Shown piece by piece: positions 8,333 through 17,045 of a DNA stretch of 64,000 bases (positions are counted from its first letter, which is position 1; each line of letters starts with the position of its first letter). The stretch is from Methylocystis rosea SV97 (GTDB taxonomy: Bacteria; Pseudomonadota; Alphaproteobacteria; Rhizobiales; Beijerinckiaceae). A model generated the notes under the pieces. The model did no database searches. It was not told the origin of the DNA and worked only from the letters and a program-made list of their open reading frames with translations. The stretch is taken from positions 1,112,146 to 1,176,145 of the forward strand of contig NZ_KB889963.1 of NCBI RefSeq assembly GCF_000372845.1, in the 5' to 3' direction. The position numbers and the translations under genes are program-made.

Positions 8333-9286
8333 TCAATTTTCTTCAGCCTCATTGGCGCCCTTGAACCCTTCGACGATCGCACGAGCAATTTCGAGCCTGG
8401 GGAATATTTTGCCACGCGGGACATGAAGGCCGGCGGCGCTCCATGCTGCGCGGGTCGATTTAAGGAGTGTGCGCTTCGGGATATTCTGAAAATACATAAG
8501 CCTGATCGTAAAGTCGGTATCGCTCAGTTGGAGCCGCTTTGGCAGCGTCCCGTTCAGGAGCGCCACGAATATTGTCGCAGCGTCGGCGCATCGGAGTCCT
8601 GCCTCTATATTTTCTGGCAAAGCGCATCGCTCATTGACGGCAATTTGCATGATGAAGGCGTCCATCAGTTTGATGCGTTCTTCCATATCCGTGAGTTCCG
8701 TCTCACATATGGGTCCTCTGAAGAGAGGCGGCTTCCCATATCGGATGATAATGTCGTCTGGGTGTGGAAGATGCAGCGGTGGCGCCTCGCCCTTTGATTC
8801 AGCTTCCCTGATTTCTTCCCGACATTGCTGCTGATAGACCTCCCAAAGTTCATTCTCAGCCTTGATCTCGATCGCCTTCTCTCGTTCGATCCGCTCATGC
8901 AGGAGGAGCCAGGTTCTCTGCGCGTGAGGGTTGCCTTTTAGGGCCGCATTCTGCAACGCGCGAATAAGAGCCTGTTTCGCTGGAATGACAGAGACGCTAT
9001 CGCCCTCACGGATGGTGACGCCGCGCTCGGCCTCTTTCAGGATCAATTCCTGTATGGGAAGCGGCTCAATCCGGGGATGAAACGGAGAGCTTGACGTTTT
9101 CTTCGGCCTTCCTTTTGGATTGCCTGATTGCCCTTTTTGGAAACGCGTTGTTTTTGGCAGGGTTGGAATCGGCTCGCCAAATGTAATCGCGCTCTTCAAA
9201 CGATCCACCATTTCGTCGGAAAATAAGCGTTCCGACTGCTCAGAGGCATCTTCGGTCGAAGATTTGTTGGCGCGACGCTTTGTCAT
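8333..9286 (-). CDS. DUF5681 domain-containing protein
   Basis: The 317-residue product carries the DUF5681 signature near residues 45-63 (TTRFQKGQSGNPKGRPKK), a basic motif found in proteins of integrated phages and mobile islands. A charged helical middle (HERIEREKAIEIKAENELWE) follows. No catalytic motif is visible and the function is unknown. It lies 58 bases downstream of the ParB/methyltransferase gene on the same strand; these two families often occur together next to phage terminase genes, but no terminase is present here, so this looks like a leftover of a larger element. Confidence 0.75.
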   Translation of the reverse strand: MTKRRANKSSTEDASEQSERLFSDEMVDRLKSAITFGEPIPTLPKTTRFQKGQSGNPKGRPKKTSSSPFHPRIEPLPIQELILKEAERGVTIREGDSVSVIPAKQALIRALQNAALKGNPHAQRTWLLLHERIEREKAIEIKAENELWEVYQQQCREEIREAESKGEAPPLHLPHPDDIIIRYGKPPLFRGPICETELTDMEERIKLMDAFIMQIAVNERCALPENIEAGLRCADAATIFVALLNGTLPKRLQLSDTDFTIRLMYFQNIPKRTLLKSTRAAWSAAGLHVPRGKIFPRLEIARAIVEGFKGANEAEEN

Positions 9287-9344
9287 GAGTCATGATTCTC
9301 GGGCAAGGAGCGGTTTATCAATTGGGGTCGGGACGCGATCGAAC

Positions 9345-10736
9345 TCAGTCGACGAGCGCTCTACGCTTCCGGCCCTGCCGATCTCGCCTCGTTCGAGACG
9401 CCATGCGCGCCATTCCTGCCGATCGAGCGGTCGGCAATCGCTCGGCCGCAATGTCTTCGAAGCGTCGGGTCGTTTCGGCGTGGACGGCCGACTTGCCGGT
9501 CAGTCTCTCCCAGCGAGAAACGATGACGTCGCAATAGAGAGGGTCATATTCGATAAGCTTTGCTCGTCGTCCGCATGTCTCCGCCGCCATCAGGGTCGAG
9601 CCGGAGCCCCCGAAGATGTCCAGGACGATCTCCCCGCGCCGAGAGCAGTCCTTGATGGCGTCGGCCACGAGGGCCACTGGTTTGACCGTCGGATGCATCG
9701 ACAACGCCTCGGAACGACCTGATCCAAGACTGCTCACGCCGGGGTAGTCCCACACATTCGTGCGATAGCGTCCCGTTTCGCCGAGCCCAAAGTTGTTGGT
9801 GTGGGGAGCGGTCCCGACTTTGTAGACGAAGATCAATTCGTGTTTGGAGCGGTAGAAGCTGCCCATGCCGCCATTGGTTTTGTTCCAGATGCAGAGGTTC
9901 TTGAAGTCGGTGAAGGCGGCTTCGCCTGCTTCCGTCATTTCACGGATGTGCCGCCAGTCCATGCAGGCGAACGCGATCGCCCCGTCCTTGCATACTGAAG
10001 CCGCGTTGGAGAGGGTTATGGTCAGGAACTCGGTGAAAGCCTCGCGAGACATCTCGCCCGAGGCCATGGCGAATTCCCGGTGGCTGTGGCGTCCGAGGCC
10101 GGTGACATTGCCGTCGATCTCGACGTTGTAGGGCGGATCCGTGAAGATCAGATCGGCTTTCTCTGCGCCAAGCAGAACGAAGTAATCACGCTTCTCCCTC
10201 GCGTCGCCGCACAGCAGCCGGTGTTTTCCCAGGATCCAGAGATCGCCCAAGCGTGTTACAGCTGCTTCGGGTAAATCTGGGATGACGTCGAGCCCATCCG
10301 GCGTCTCGACCGAAGCCTCCCGCGCCTGATCGAAGGTGAGATCGATCTCCGCCAAAGAGAAGCCGGTGAACGAGAGGTCGAACTCCGTATCGATCAGCGC
10401 CTGAAACTCGATCGCCAGCATTTCCATATCCCAGCCGGCGTTAAGGGCGAGCTTATTGTCCGCAATGACATAGGCGCGCACTTCCTCGGGCGTGAGATGC
10501 GACAACTTCAACGTCGGGACCGTTTCGAGACCCAACTCCTGCGCCGCCAAAACCCTGCCATGGCCAGCGATAATGCCGCCGTCGTCCCTGATCAGGACCG
10601 GATTAGTGAAGCCGAAGCGGCGAATGCTCTCCGCAATTTGCCGGATCTGTTTCTTCGAATGACGCCGCGCGTTGTTTGCATAAGCCTTGAGGGAGGGGAC
10701 GGGCCGTAATTCGATGGCGGGCGGAGTGGTGTTCAT
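9345..10736 (-). CDS. ParB-domain / site-specific DNA N6-adenine methyltransferase
   Basis: The 463-residue protein has a ParB/sulfiredoxin-like N terminus (residues 10-110, with GIIAGHGRVLAAQELG), then an amino-methyltransferase domain. Motif IV DPPY is at residues 200-203 (LIFTDPPYNVE) and the AdoMet-binding motif DIFGGSGSTLMAAE lies near the C terminus, giving the beta order of motifs. This suggests N6-adenine or N4-cytosine methylation of double-stranded DNA. The ATG at 10736 has GAGG six bases upstream and is preferred over an in-frame start at 10808. No restriction endonuclease lies nearby, so it is an orphan methylase typical of phages and integrative elements. Confidence 0.88.
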   Translation of the reverse strand: MNTTPPAIELRPVPSLKAYANNARRHSKKQIRQIAESIRRFGFTNPVLIRDDGGIIAGHGRVLAAQELGLETVPTLKLSHLTPEEVRAYVIADNKLALNAGWDMEMLAIEFQALIDTEFDLSFTGFSLAEIDLTFDQAREASVETPDGLDVIPDLPEAAVTRLGDLWILGKHRLLCGDAREKRDYFVLLGAEKADLIFTDPPYNVEIDGNVTGLGRHSHREFAMASGEMSREAFTEFLTITLSNAASVCKDGAIAFACMDWRHIREMTEAGEAAFTDFKNLCIWNKTNGGMGSFYRSKHELIFVYKVGTAPHTNNFGLGETGRYRTNVWDYPGVSSLGSGRSEALSMHPTVKPVALVADAIKDCSRRGEIVLDIFGGSGSTLMAAETCGRRAKLIEYDPLYCDVIVSRWERLTGKSAVHAETTRRFEDIAAERLPTARSAGMARMASRTRRDRQGRKRRALVD

Positions 10737-11933
10737 GGTCTGCCTCAACAGCAATTTCGGTGGGAACGGCTTGAGCGCTTCGCGCAACGAGCCGATCGAA
10801 TTATGCAAAGGCTTTCACAGAGAGATTCCAGTCGTCAATATTCGGAATGGGGATAAGCTTGGGGAAAGCGCCTTTAAACACCGATTTAATGGTATTCCAC
10901 GTATAGATTTACCCTACAAAGGCTATTGCTGTAGCAACAAAATTTCGCAGCGGAGGAGGGGCTTTCAAAGGCCCTTCAATGCCCCTTTAAGGGCCGTTTA
11001 AGAACCGGCGCGTTTCAGAGGGCGATTTATACTCGTCCGAATGCTTGCAAAATACTGGCGTTGCTTCGAGCGCAATGCCGCCTCGATCGGGTTGGGACGC
11101 CCCGCATAGCAAGCACCCCGCTCAAGAGGTCGGTCGAGGGCCAATTCAGACCCTGGGGACGGGCTCGAAATCCCGAATCATCCCGTTCGATTCGCAATAC
11201 GCAAGGCGTTGTCGCAGTCCGACAACATCCATCCGCCTTACGGCGCCGCCATTCCAGATAGCGACTCGCATATCCCGCCTATTGGCGCGGTCATCCCGCT
11301 CAACGGCAACCGAAATCCAGATAATGGCAATCGAATCCCGGCTAGGGACAATCCGATCCCGGTTAACGACAAGAAATTCGCCTGATAAAAGGCCCGCGTC
11401 CCGTGTTCCTGGCTACATGCCTCCCTTTTTTGCAGCAGGGAATCGGCGTCAGGACACTGAAATCACGTGGGTTTCGTCACAGACGATGGGGGTGAAGCCT
11501 GAATTTTTGAAAACCTCCCTGATTTTCCCGTAGTCAGGGAGGGGAGTGAGGCGAGACGGGTTCGCAGGAGACTGCGTCGTCAGCCAGGCATTCCTGGAAG
11601 TTCAGACCGGACGCGGACTTTGGAATAAGGGCCGGGGTTTCGGGGCGTTTGCGTTAGGAGCGGCGGCTCAGAGACTTTCCTGAGTCGGAAATCCCGGTCT
11701 CAATGGCGTGATTCCGGCCACAGTCTCAGTCGGCGATATTCCAATGTCCGGGATTTTTCAACGGACGCCACCTGAGACGGGTTTCGCTTTGCGCGCAGAC
11801 TGGTTCGCTTCGACGCCGTTCGGCTAGCGAACCCGGATGGTTCTTCCTGTGTCACCGCTCCGGGATCGAAACGCACCGGAGGCACGAGACGGTACTCGTG
11901 GGTCACAATCGGACAAGATCGTGATTGGGGATT
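10737..11933. other. Gene-poor stretch of about 1.2 kb between methyltransferase and recombinase fragment
   Basis: No recognisable gene fills this stretch. Frames present are short and mixed in strand. It contains one notable item, the 21-base tandem repeat at 11251-11376, and short self-complementary runs around 10966-11000. Its position between element-type genes suggests decayed mobile DNA. Confidence 0.5.
11251..11376 (+). repeat. Six imperfect 21-base tandem repeats encoding proline heptads
   Basis: Read from 11251 in frame, the DNA gives six 7-residue units without a break: IPDSDSH, IPPIGAV, IPLNGNR, NPDNGNR, IPARDNP, IPVNDKK, then FA and a TGA at 11383. Each unit has Pro at position 2 and mostly Ile at position 1. 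The open frame runs back to 11110 but has no ATG or GTG; the only candidate start is TTG at 11209, giving 58 residues. It may be the tail of a decayed gene or a small repeat protein. Confidence 0.55.
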
Positions 11934-12233
11934 TTAGCCGAGGCCGAGCAGTCGCTCTTGATCCGCCCAAGCATGGGGCAGAGCCTGTGTCAGGCTGGAG
12001 ACTGTCACACCCGAGGGAGCAGCGCCGTCGGCGATCGCCTGAATGACTTTTGGCGACAGGAACGCCAGGACGGCCAAGCGCCGGACATGACGTTCGGCGA
12101 GACCTTCGCTCGAGGCGATCTCTTCGAATGATGCGGGCTTACCCGAGAGGATCATCTCCATCCATCCGTGTGAACGTGTAATCGCCTTGAGGAGCGCCTC
12201 TCGCGTTTCGGAATCGATCGTCCTCTGGTTCAT
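11934..12233 (-). pseudogene. C-terminal fragment of a large serine recombinase
   Basis: The 99-residue frame reads like the last part of recombinase-family proteins: EALLKAITRSHGWMEMILSG, SFEEIASSEGLAERHVRRL, AFLSPKVIQAIADG, and a final WADQERLLGLG. The catalytic resolvase domain and the zinc-ribbon middle are absent from the DNA upstream, so this is a remnant. It has its own ATG at 12233, overlapping the stop of the small frame 12230-12325 in ATGA fashion, so translation is conceivable. It marks a site where an integrative element once inserted. Confidence 0.7.
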
Positions 12234-12325
12234 TGGCGCATGCACAAACGAAGATCGGCCCTGATCTTTTCCCACGTTTTGCGAAGCTGTCGCGTGCGGC
12301 CGCACCAGCCTTCGCCTCTTCTCAT
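12230..12325 (-). CDS. Small basic ORF (31 residues) coupled to the recombinase fragment
   Basis: The frame MRRGEGWCGRTRQLRKTWEK continues as IRADLRLCMRQ and ends in an ATGA overlap with the next ORF. The open frame extends upstream through SDPSDHDEAIYFV without a start codon, so the gene may have lost its 5' end. I do not recognise the family. Gene order and overlap suggest it belonged to the same element as the recombinase. Confidence 0.35.
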   Translation of the reverse strand: MRRGEGWCGRTRQLRKTWEKIRADLRLCMRQ

Positions 12326-12617
12326 GACAAAGTAGATCGCTTCGTCGTGATCTGACGGATCGGAAATGTCCGACGGCGCCGGCGCGGCGTCGCACCACTA
12401 CAATCAAAAATCAAATAGCCGTCCGAATCCGCGCCGAATGGCGTGAAGTTTTAATCCAGAGCCGTCCTGCCGAGGCTTTGGTCAAGCAGACGCGCAGCGC
12501 AGGTGGCCAAGCCCGCGACCTCGCCTTCAATATGAGCGGTGATCTTGGCCCAGTTTGGCGCGTCCGGACCGAGGGCCGAGGTGTCGCCACACACTCGGAA
12601 AGCGCTTCTTCCTGCGC

Positions 12618-12750
12618 TCCGGGACGACCAGAAGGATGCGCGCATCAATCGGCGCTGCCGCCTCCTACCGCTGCATCCGCATGTTGAACGAGGTGATTGA
12701 TCTCTTTGATCGCGAAAGTGTCGGTGCTCCGGTAATCATGAGGCCATGAC
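12618..12750 (+). pseudogene. Decayed 3' end of an L,D-transpeptidase gene
   Basis: The DNA matches the last 130 bases of the intact transpeptidase gene at 25531-26100, including RMRASIG, CIRMLNE, VIDLFDR and PVIMRP and the shared bases just after the stop. The catalytic motif SYGCIRM has become SYRCIRM, and one codon of NEDVID is lost. The rest of the gene is missing, so this is a remnant. Confidence 0.85.
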
Positions 12751-12778
12751 GGTCAGGAATTTCTTTGTGCGAGGCGGA

Positions 12779-13022
12779 TCAACCTTTAGATCGTAATACG
12801 CTCATACTCGCCCAGGCGCTCGTCGACACGGTCCGGGATTCCTCTGCTCCTGCTTAAGTCATCTCGCTGTAGCGCAGCTAGCCGGTCCTTTTTCCGTAAT
12901 TTTGCGTTCACTCCCGAAGAGGTCATCGGACGTTCGGTTTACAAGATTTTAGACGGCTCGAACTGGCGTCGCACAGCCTTCACCGATTGAAAATAGGATC
13001 GGCGAGGCGTTGGCAGAAAATT
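12779..13022 (+). pseudogene. Decayed remnant of the PAS/HisKA_2 kinase gene
   Basis: The bases following the transpeptidase remnant match the start of the kinase gene at about 26455-26650 (PAS region, with the DNA for VDTVRD, ASRSFF and GRSVY-KILDG), with stops and indels. Then the match jumps to the DNA just after the kinase stop (GGCGAGGCGTTGGCAGAAAA type sequence at 12993, compare 27541). The kinase core has been deleted internally. Confidence 0.75.
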
Positions 13023-13204
13023 GGCGGGGGAGCATCTCACAGCGCTCCTAATCGAGCAGAGCGGTCCAGAGGTGGCCATGACACGCCAAGTCGTCGCCAA
13101 CGGATCATTGGAAAGCTCGGCCTTGTCCGAAACGCCAGATAGGCCCATATTTTTCGCAAGGTCGGCCGCCATTTGGGCAGTGTCGGCTTGTTGGAGACAT
13201 GACA

Positions 13205-13456
13205 ATGATCGAAACATTGATAGGACTCATCTTTCTCGTCATCGTCATCGGGGTTTTTTGGTGGGCCGCGACAACCTTGCTCCGTGTCATTCCTCTCGCG
13301 GAGCCATTTCGGACAGTTGTTAACGTGCTCGTCGTTCTGGTCGGGGTGTTCATAGTTCTTTATGTGGCGCAGATGTTCCTGGAGGCAGCCGGCATTAAAG
13401 TGCCATGGCCAAAGTTTGGCGAAGCGAAGTCAATCCACTTGGTCATTCCTACCTAA
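13205..13456 (+). CDS. Small two-helix inner-membrane protein
   Basis: The 83-residue product has two hydrophobic helices: residues 3-26 (ETLIGLIFLVIVIGVFWWAA) and about 40-60 (VVNVLVVLVGVFIVLYVAQM), with a short positive loop between. It resembles the small Thivi_2564-type membrane proteins of proteobacteria, of unknown function. The ATG at 13205 has GGAG eight bases upstream. A shorter protein with a similar pattern is at 29396-29581. It follows the decayed transpeptidase/kinase copy. Confidence 0.65.
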   Translation: MIETLIGLIFLVIVIGVFWWAATTLLRVIPLAEPFRTVVNVLVVLVGVFIVLYVAQMFLEAAGIKVPWPKFGEAKSIHLVIPT

Positions 13457-13834
13457 GCGATCTGTTCGTACGACATGTGCTCGCCCAGCTGCAATCGCTC
13501 GAGTGCTGGTTCACATGTCTCCTAGCCCAGGTCGTCGGGAGTTATGGCGCACCCCTCCGGAAGGCGTGCGACGAGTCGACTATCTGATACGCATCAAGGA
13601 AATTCTTCCGGGCGCCGCACTTCCGAGATCGCCTCGTCATCAACGCTTTGCTTCGTCATCTTGAGCATGGACGCGGATCGCGTCGATGAATCGCATTCCA
13701 GCGAAAGGAACTTCACGCCGCCGCCGACATTTCCCGCGCGCGCAAGCGAGCCAAGATGGATTAAACTTCAGTGCGGTTGCGCCAAAATTCACTAAACCTG
13801 CATTATCCGCGAGGGTTCGAGAGGAGAAACGATC
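13457..13834. other. Intergenic stretch, nothing recognised
   Basis: Short frames on both strands lack ribosome sites and family resemblance. The last 30 bases hold the AGGAG ribosome site of the next gene. Confidence 0.4.
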
Positions 13835-14380
13835 ATGTCGTCACCGTTGGCGCGCATGGCGCTCGGAGCTGTCGTAGGCGCGGCGGGCGTCGCGCTATTG
13901 GGCCCGCACATCGCGCGACGCGCACGTCCGGCCGCGAAAGCCGCGCTGAAAGCAGCGCTGGCGGCAATGCACGAGGCGCGGATACGGGGCGGCGAAATCG
14001 CCGAAGCCGCCGAAGATCTCTACGCCGAGGCAAAGGCGGAAGCGGAGGCCGAAGCCGCGGGGGGCGCGGCGCCTGTCGAAGAGCCCGCGGCCGTTCTTGA
14101 AAAAATCAATTCCCCGATGAGTCGTGATGACGCATTTTCCCATCCACCCGAGGAAACGGTCATGACAAAGCAACCGGGACTCGACGGCCGCCATCGAGAC
14201 AAGAACGGCAGAATCAGCAAGAAACATGGCAATACGCTCATATCCACATTGCGTCAGACCTATGGGGCCGGATTCGCTCCGGGGCGGGCTGACGATGAGA
14301 GACTGGCAGACGTTCTGCACGACCTAGACGAGCCGTCTCTCAGTCATCTGATCCATGACGTGCAAAAGCAATCGACTTGA
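13835..14380 (+). CDS. Hypothetical protein, Ala-rich helix joined to a conserved small C-terminal domain
   Basis: The 181-residue frame has two unlike halves. Residues 1-95 begin with a glycine/alanine membrane-like helix (GAVVGAAGVALLGPHIA) and continue as an Ala/Glu-rich helix (EIAEAAEDLYAEAKAEAEAE). Residues 110-181 (MTKQPGLDGRHRDKNGRISK, ISTLRQTYGAGFAPG, LADVLHDLDEPSLSHL) look like a small free-standing protein of Rhizobiales. A GAGGAAA sits eight bases before the ATG at 14161, in frame, so either a fusion or two overlapping products from one frame is possible. AGGAG precedes the ATG at 13835. Function unknown. Confidence 0.6.
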   Translation: MSSPLARMALGAVVGAAGVALLGPHIARRARPAAKAALKAALAAMHEARIRGGEIAEAAEDLYAEAKAEAEAEAAGGAAPVEEPAAVLEKINSPMSRDDAFSHPPEETVMTKQPGLDGRHRDKNGRISKKHGNTLISTLRQTYGAGFAPGRADDERLADVLHDLDEPSLSHLIHDVQKQST

Positions 14381-14622
14381 TTCGTGTTTGATGACGGACG
14401 ACCTCGACACCCATCATTGGATTGAGCAGCTGCAAATTGCTTTCGTCGCTTTTTGGCGCTGCTGAAGGAGTGTTGCTGACGTTTGTGGTCAATAATTCGC
14501 CGACATATTATTGTTACGAAATTCACCGACTTCTTTTTTTGTCCGTCGGCGTCTCCATATGATGGGCTCGACAGATATTGCCGACAAGCCAAAGCCGCCA
14601 TCGCACTGAAGGAATGGACATC

Positions 14623-14709
14623 ATGGATATTCAGACGCTGCTCCTCATTATTATTGTTGTTCTCCTGCTTGGCGGAGGCGGTTGGTACGGCCGAGGACGT
14701 TGGTTTTAG
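14623..14709 (+). CDS. Very small membrane protein, 28 residues
   Basis: MDIQTLLLIIIVVLLLGGGG followed by WYGRGRWF is a single hydrophobic helix ending in a Gly/Trp/Arg tail. Peptides of this pattern are frequent in Rhizobiales and resemble the start of DUF3309 proteins such as the one at 20419. A GAAGGA ribosome site lies about nine bases upstream of the ATG at 14623. Confidence 0.6.
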   Translation: MDIQTLLLIIIVVLLLGGGGWYGRGRWF

Positions 14710-15241
14710 GCGTGAGGTAGGCGCCCGCCGCGGATCATGTTTGAATTTAATAACGCGCCTCCTGGCGTTATGACCGATCGTGCGGCAAGGATTAGCCGTT
14801 GGCCTGGGCGCGACCCCATCACCGGATCGCGCCCCAGCAGCGAAAAACCGAATTTAGATTTTCCAGGAACCTTCTCGATGGCCTCCAGGCGAAGCGCGAC
14901 AACTCGCCCGCCTTTTTTCACCGGTTTGGCCGCGCTCGGATAGGCGCGGTTGTTGTAACCGAGATGGTTTTTGGCGTTACAGTGTGAAATTGCTTCAAAG
15001 TCCTTCCGAACGAACAGCTGAGTTGTGACCGTATCCAGTCTAGCGCCGAGGGGAGTTCGATTCGAGGTAAAGATAGCTTCGTCAACGGTTGACCTTGATG
15101 TACGCTCGTCCACCCGCCATGGCCATTAAGCGTATTATTAAAACTATTCGCGGCGAATTAATGCGCGTGACGCTGGCTTTGTCATATCAACCGGCTAATC
15201 TTGATGCTGCTTAGCCGCCCATCACCAGTGAGGATATCGCC
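14710..15241. other. Gene-poor stretch, one unassigned minus-strand frame
   Basis: A 135-codon minus-strand open frame (15113-14706) covers most of it, with plus-strand frames overlapping. None shows a known motif or a good ribosome site. I leave it unassigned; the 3' end holds the ribosome site of the cupin gene. Confidence 0.4.
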
Positions 15242-15637
15242 ATGAAGGGCTTTGTCGAAGACATTGAGGAACTGACCGAGGAGAACAAGGACTTCCGACG
15301 CGTTCTCTATACGGGCAAGCACCTTCAATTAGTGCTGATGGCTCTAAAACCCGGGGAGGAAATCGGAGAGGAAGTCCACTCGGACCACGACCAGTTTTTC
15401 CGGGTCGAAAAAGGCAAGGGCGAAGTTCTGATTGACGGAGTCCGTACGAAGATTAAGAGCGACGATGCGATCGTCGTGCCCGCAGGCGCGCGCCACAACG
15501 TCATAAACACGGGTGAAAAGCCTTTGAAGCTCTATACGATCTATGGCCCGCCGGATCACCGGGACGGCGTCGTCCGCGCCACTAAGGCGGAGGCCGAAGC
15601 TGGTGACGAGCACTTCGATGGCAAGACGACGGAGTAG
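15242..15637 (+). CDS. Cupin-domain protein
   Basis: The 131-residue protein is a single cupin barrel. Motif 1 is visible in the GEEVHSDHDQFFRVEKGKGE region with metal-ligand candidates His and Glu, and motif 2 in VVPAGARHNVINTGEKPLKL. Close relatives are small stand-alone cupins of unknown substrate, annotated at best as isomerase-like or stress proteins. GAGGA lies upstream of the ATG at 15242. No signal peptide, so probably cytoplasmic. Confidence 0.85.
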   Translation: MKGFVEDIEELTEENKDFRRVLYTGKHLQLVLMALKPGEEIGEEVHSDHDQFFRVEKGKGEVLIDGVRTKIKSDDAIVVPAGARHNVINTGEKPLKLYTIYGPPDHRDGVVRATKAEAEAGDEHFDGKTTE

Positions 15638-15807
15638 CCGCTCAAGGTTGTGCGCGGCAAACCGATCGCCCCTTTTTGCCTGCTGCCTCGAGCATCGGCT
15701 GGGCCCCAACCTGACTGCGGCCACCGCGAACTCTCGGCAGACAGGAGCGCAAAAAATTCAGGTCAAGGATTTGATGTCGCGCGCGGACGTGTTCGTCCTT
15801 CATCGCT

Positions 15808-16920
15808 CTACTTTGCGTTATGGTCCACATTAAGGAAGTCGCGGAAAGCGGCAATCATTGACGGGATCAGCTTTGCCCATCCGGCATAGTCCTCTTTCAC
15901 CCTTTCGGTTGCAACTTTAGCAGCGCCGTGCAGCCAATCGACCGGACGCGCGTCGAGATCATTGCGAATGGCTGGCGTTTGCTCTTCGCTGGCGGCGTGG
16001 ATTGCGCCGAGGTCGAAGCCCATGGCCTCGAGCAATTGGAGGTTCAACTTAGCGCCTGCGTTGTCGCCGAGGTCAATCTTTCGGGAATCGGCCGCAATCC
16101 GCCGTAAGATGAAACCGTCATAGATATGAAGGAAGGGATCAGGCGATCGATATTTTCCCGTGGCTAGATCGATAAAAGAAGGCGGGCGCGCGTCTCCGCC
16201 GTGGGCCCACTGCCACGCGGACGGCGCCAGCGCCTTCGCCTCCCGTATGACGCTCCCGCCGCGCCAGTCCGCGACCGCCACGAAGCGTCGTCGCCCCAAC
16301 CCTCCGCTGCCCTTTCTACGAGACGCGAACCTCTCGACGACGGCACCCGTGGGAAGACTCGAACGAAGAGCGCTCTTGACCTCATCCGGCGGGATAGCCG
16401 CCGGATACTTCCTGACCTCGCCCCAGAATTCTTCACGCTCTTCGTCGGTGCAGGCCACGAACGGCAGCATCCAGCCTGCATTCTCATCGAGCAGCGTTGG
16501 CCTCGGTTGGTTCAGACCCTTTCGGTACCCAGCGGCAATCGCGCTGGCGGCGTCGTGGTTGCTGAACGCCACGCCCGGAGCGAGCCGCACGCTTGTCGCA
16601 AGTCGGACAAGGTCAAGGGGATATGGAATGACCGCCGCCTCATCGAAATCATTCACGCCCCACACCAAACGACCTTCGGCGTCGCGCCACGTCCCGAAGT
16701 TTTCGACATGAGTATCACCAACGCTAAGAACGGCTGGCGCATCACTTAGATCGGAGCAAATTTTCTCAATTGTCTTCGCCCATCGGAAGAATGTGGCGCG
16801 AAGGAAGGTGAAGGCGTCCTTCTTCATCTTCTCGTGTTTATGCTCAAGGTCTGCTTCCACCACCTGGCATTGGTTACGAAGCCACGCCTCGTATGCATCG
16901 TTGTCAGCCCGAAAGGACAT
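15808..16920 (-). CDS. DUF2252 family protein
   Basis: The 370-residue protein matches the DUF2252 family, a kinase-like fold of unknown substrate. Landmarks are FLRATFFRWA, SVGDTHVENFGTWRDAEGRL, WGVNDFDEAAVIPYPLDLVR, and ATSVRLA; the GDTHVENFG and NDFDEA motifs resemble the catalytic and metal loops of aminoglycoside phosphotransferases. GAGGAG lies seven bases before the ATG at 16920. It is followed on the same strand, upstream, by the MltF-like gene, separated by about 125 bases. Confidence 0.88.
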   Translation of the reverse strand: MSFRADNDAYEAWLRNQCQVVEADLEHKHEKMKKDAFTFLRATFFRWAKTIEKICSDLSDAPAVLSVGDTHVENFGTWRDAEGRLVWGVNDFDEAAVIPYPLDLVRLATSVRLAPGVAFSNHDAASAIAAGYRKGLNQPRPTLLDENAGWMLPFVACTDEEREEFWGEVRKYPAAIPPDEVKSALRSSLPTGAVVERFASRRKGSGGLGRRRFVAVADWRGGSVIREAKALAPSAWQWAHGGDARPPSFIDLATGKYRSPDPFLHIYDGFILRRIAADSRKIDLGDNAGAKLNLQLLEAMGFDLGAIHAASEEQTPAIRNDLDARPVDWLHGAAKVATERVKEDYAGWAKLIPSMIAAFRDFLNVDHNAK

Positions 16921-17045
16921 ATCTGTTCTCCTCGCTCAATCATCGCCGAATGTCTCGCGGAGCTTGGCTCGAGGGAATGTGGCGTCGGCTCAGATCAATG
17001 TTTCGAGCTGAGAGTTCAGTTCGCGACACATCGCTCAAAGTGTCA

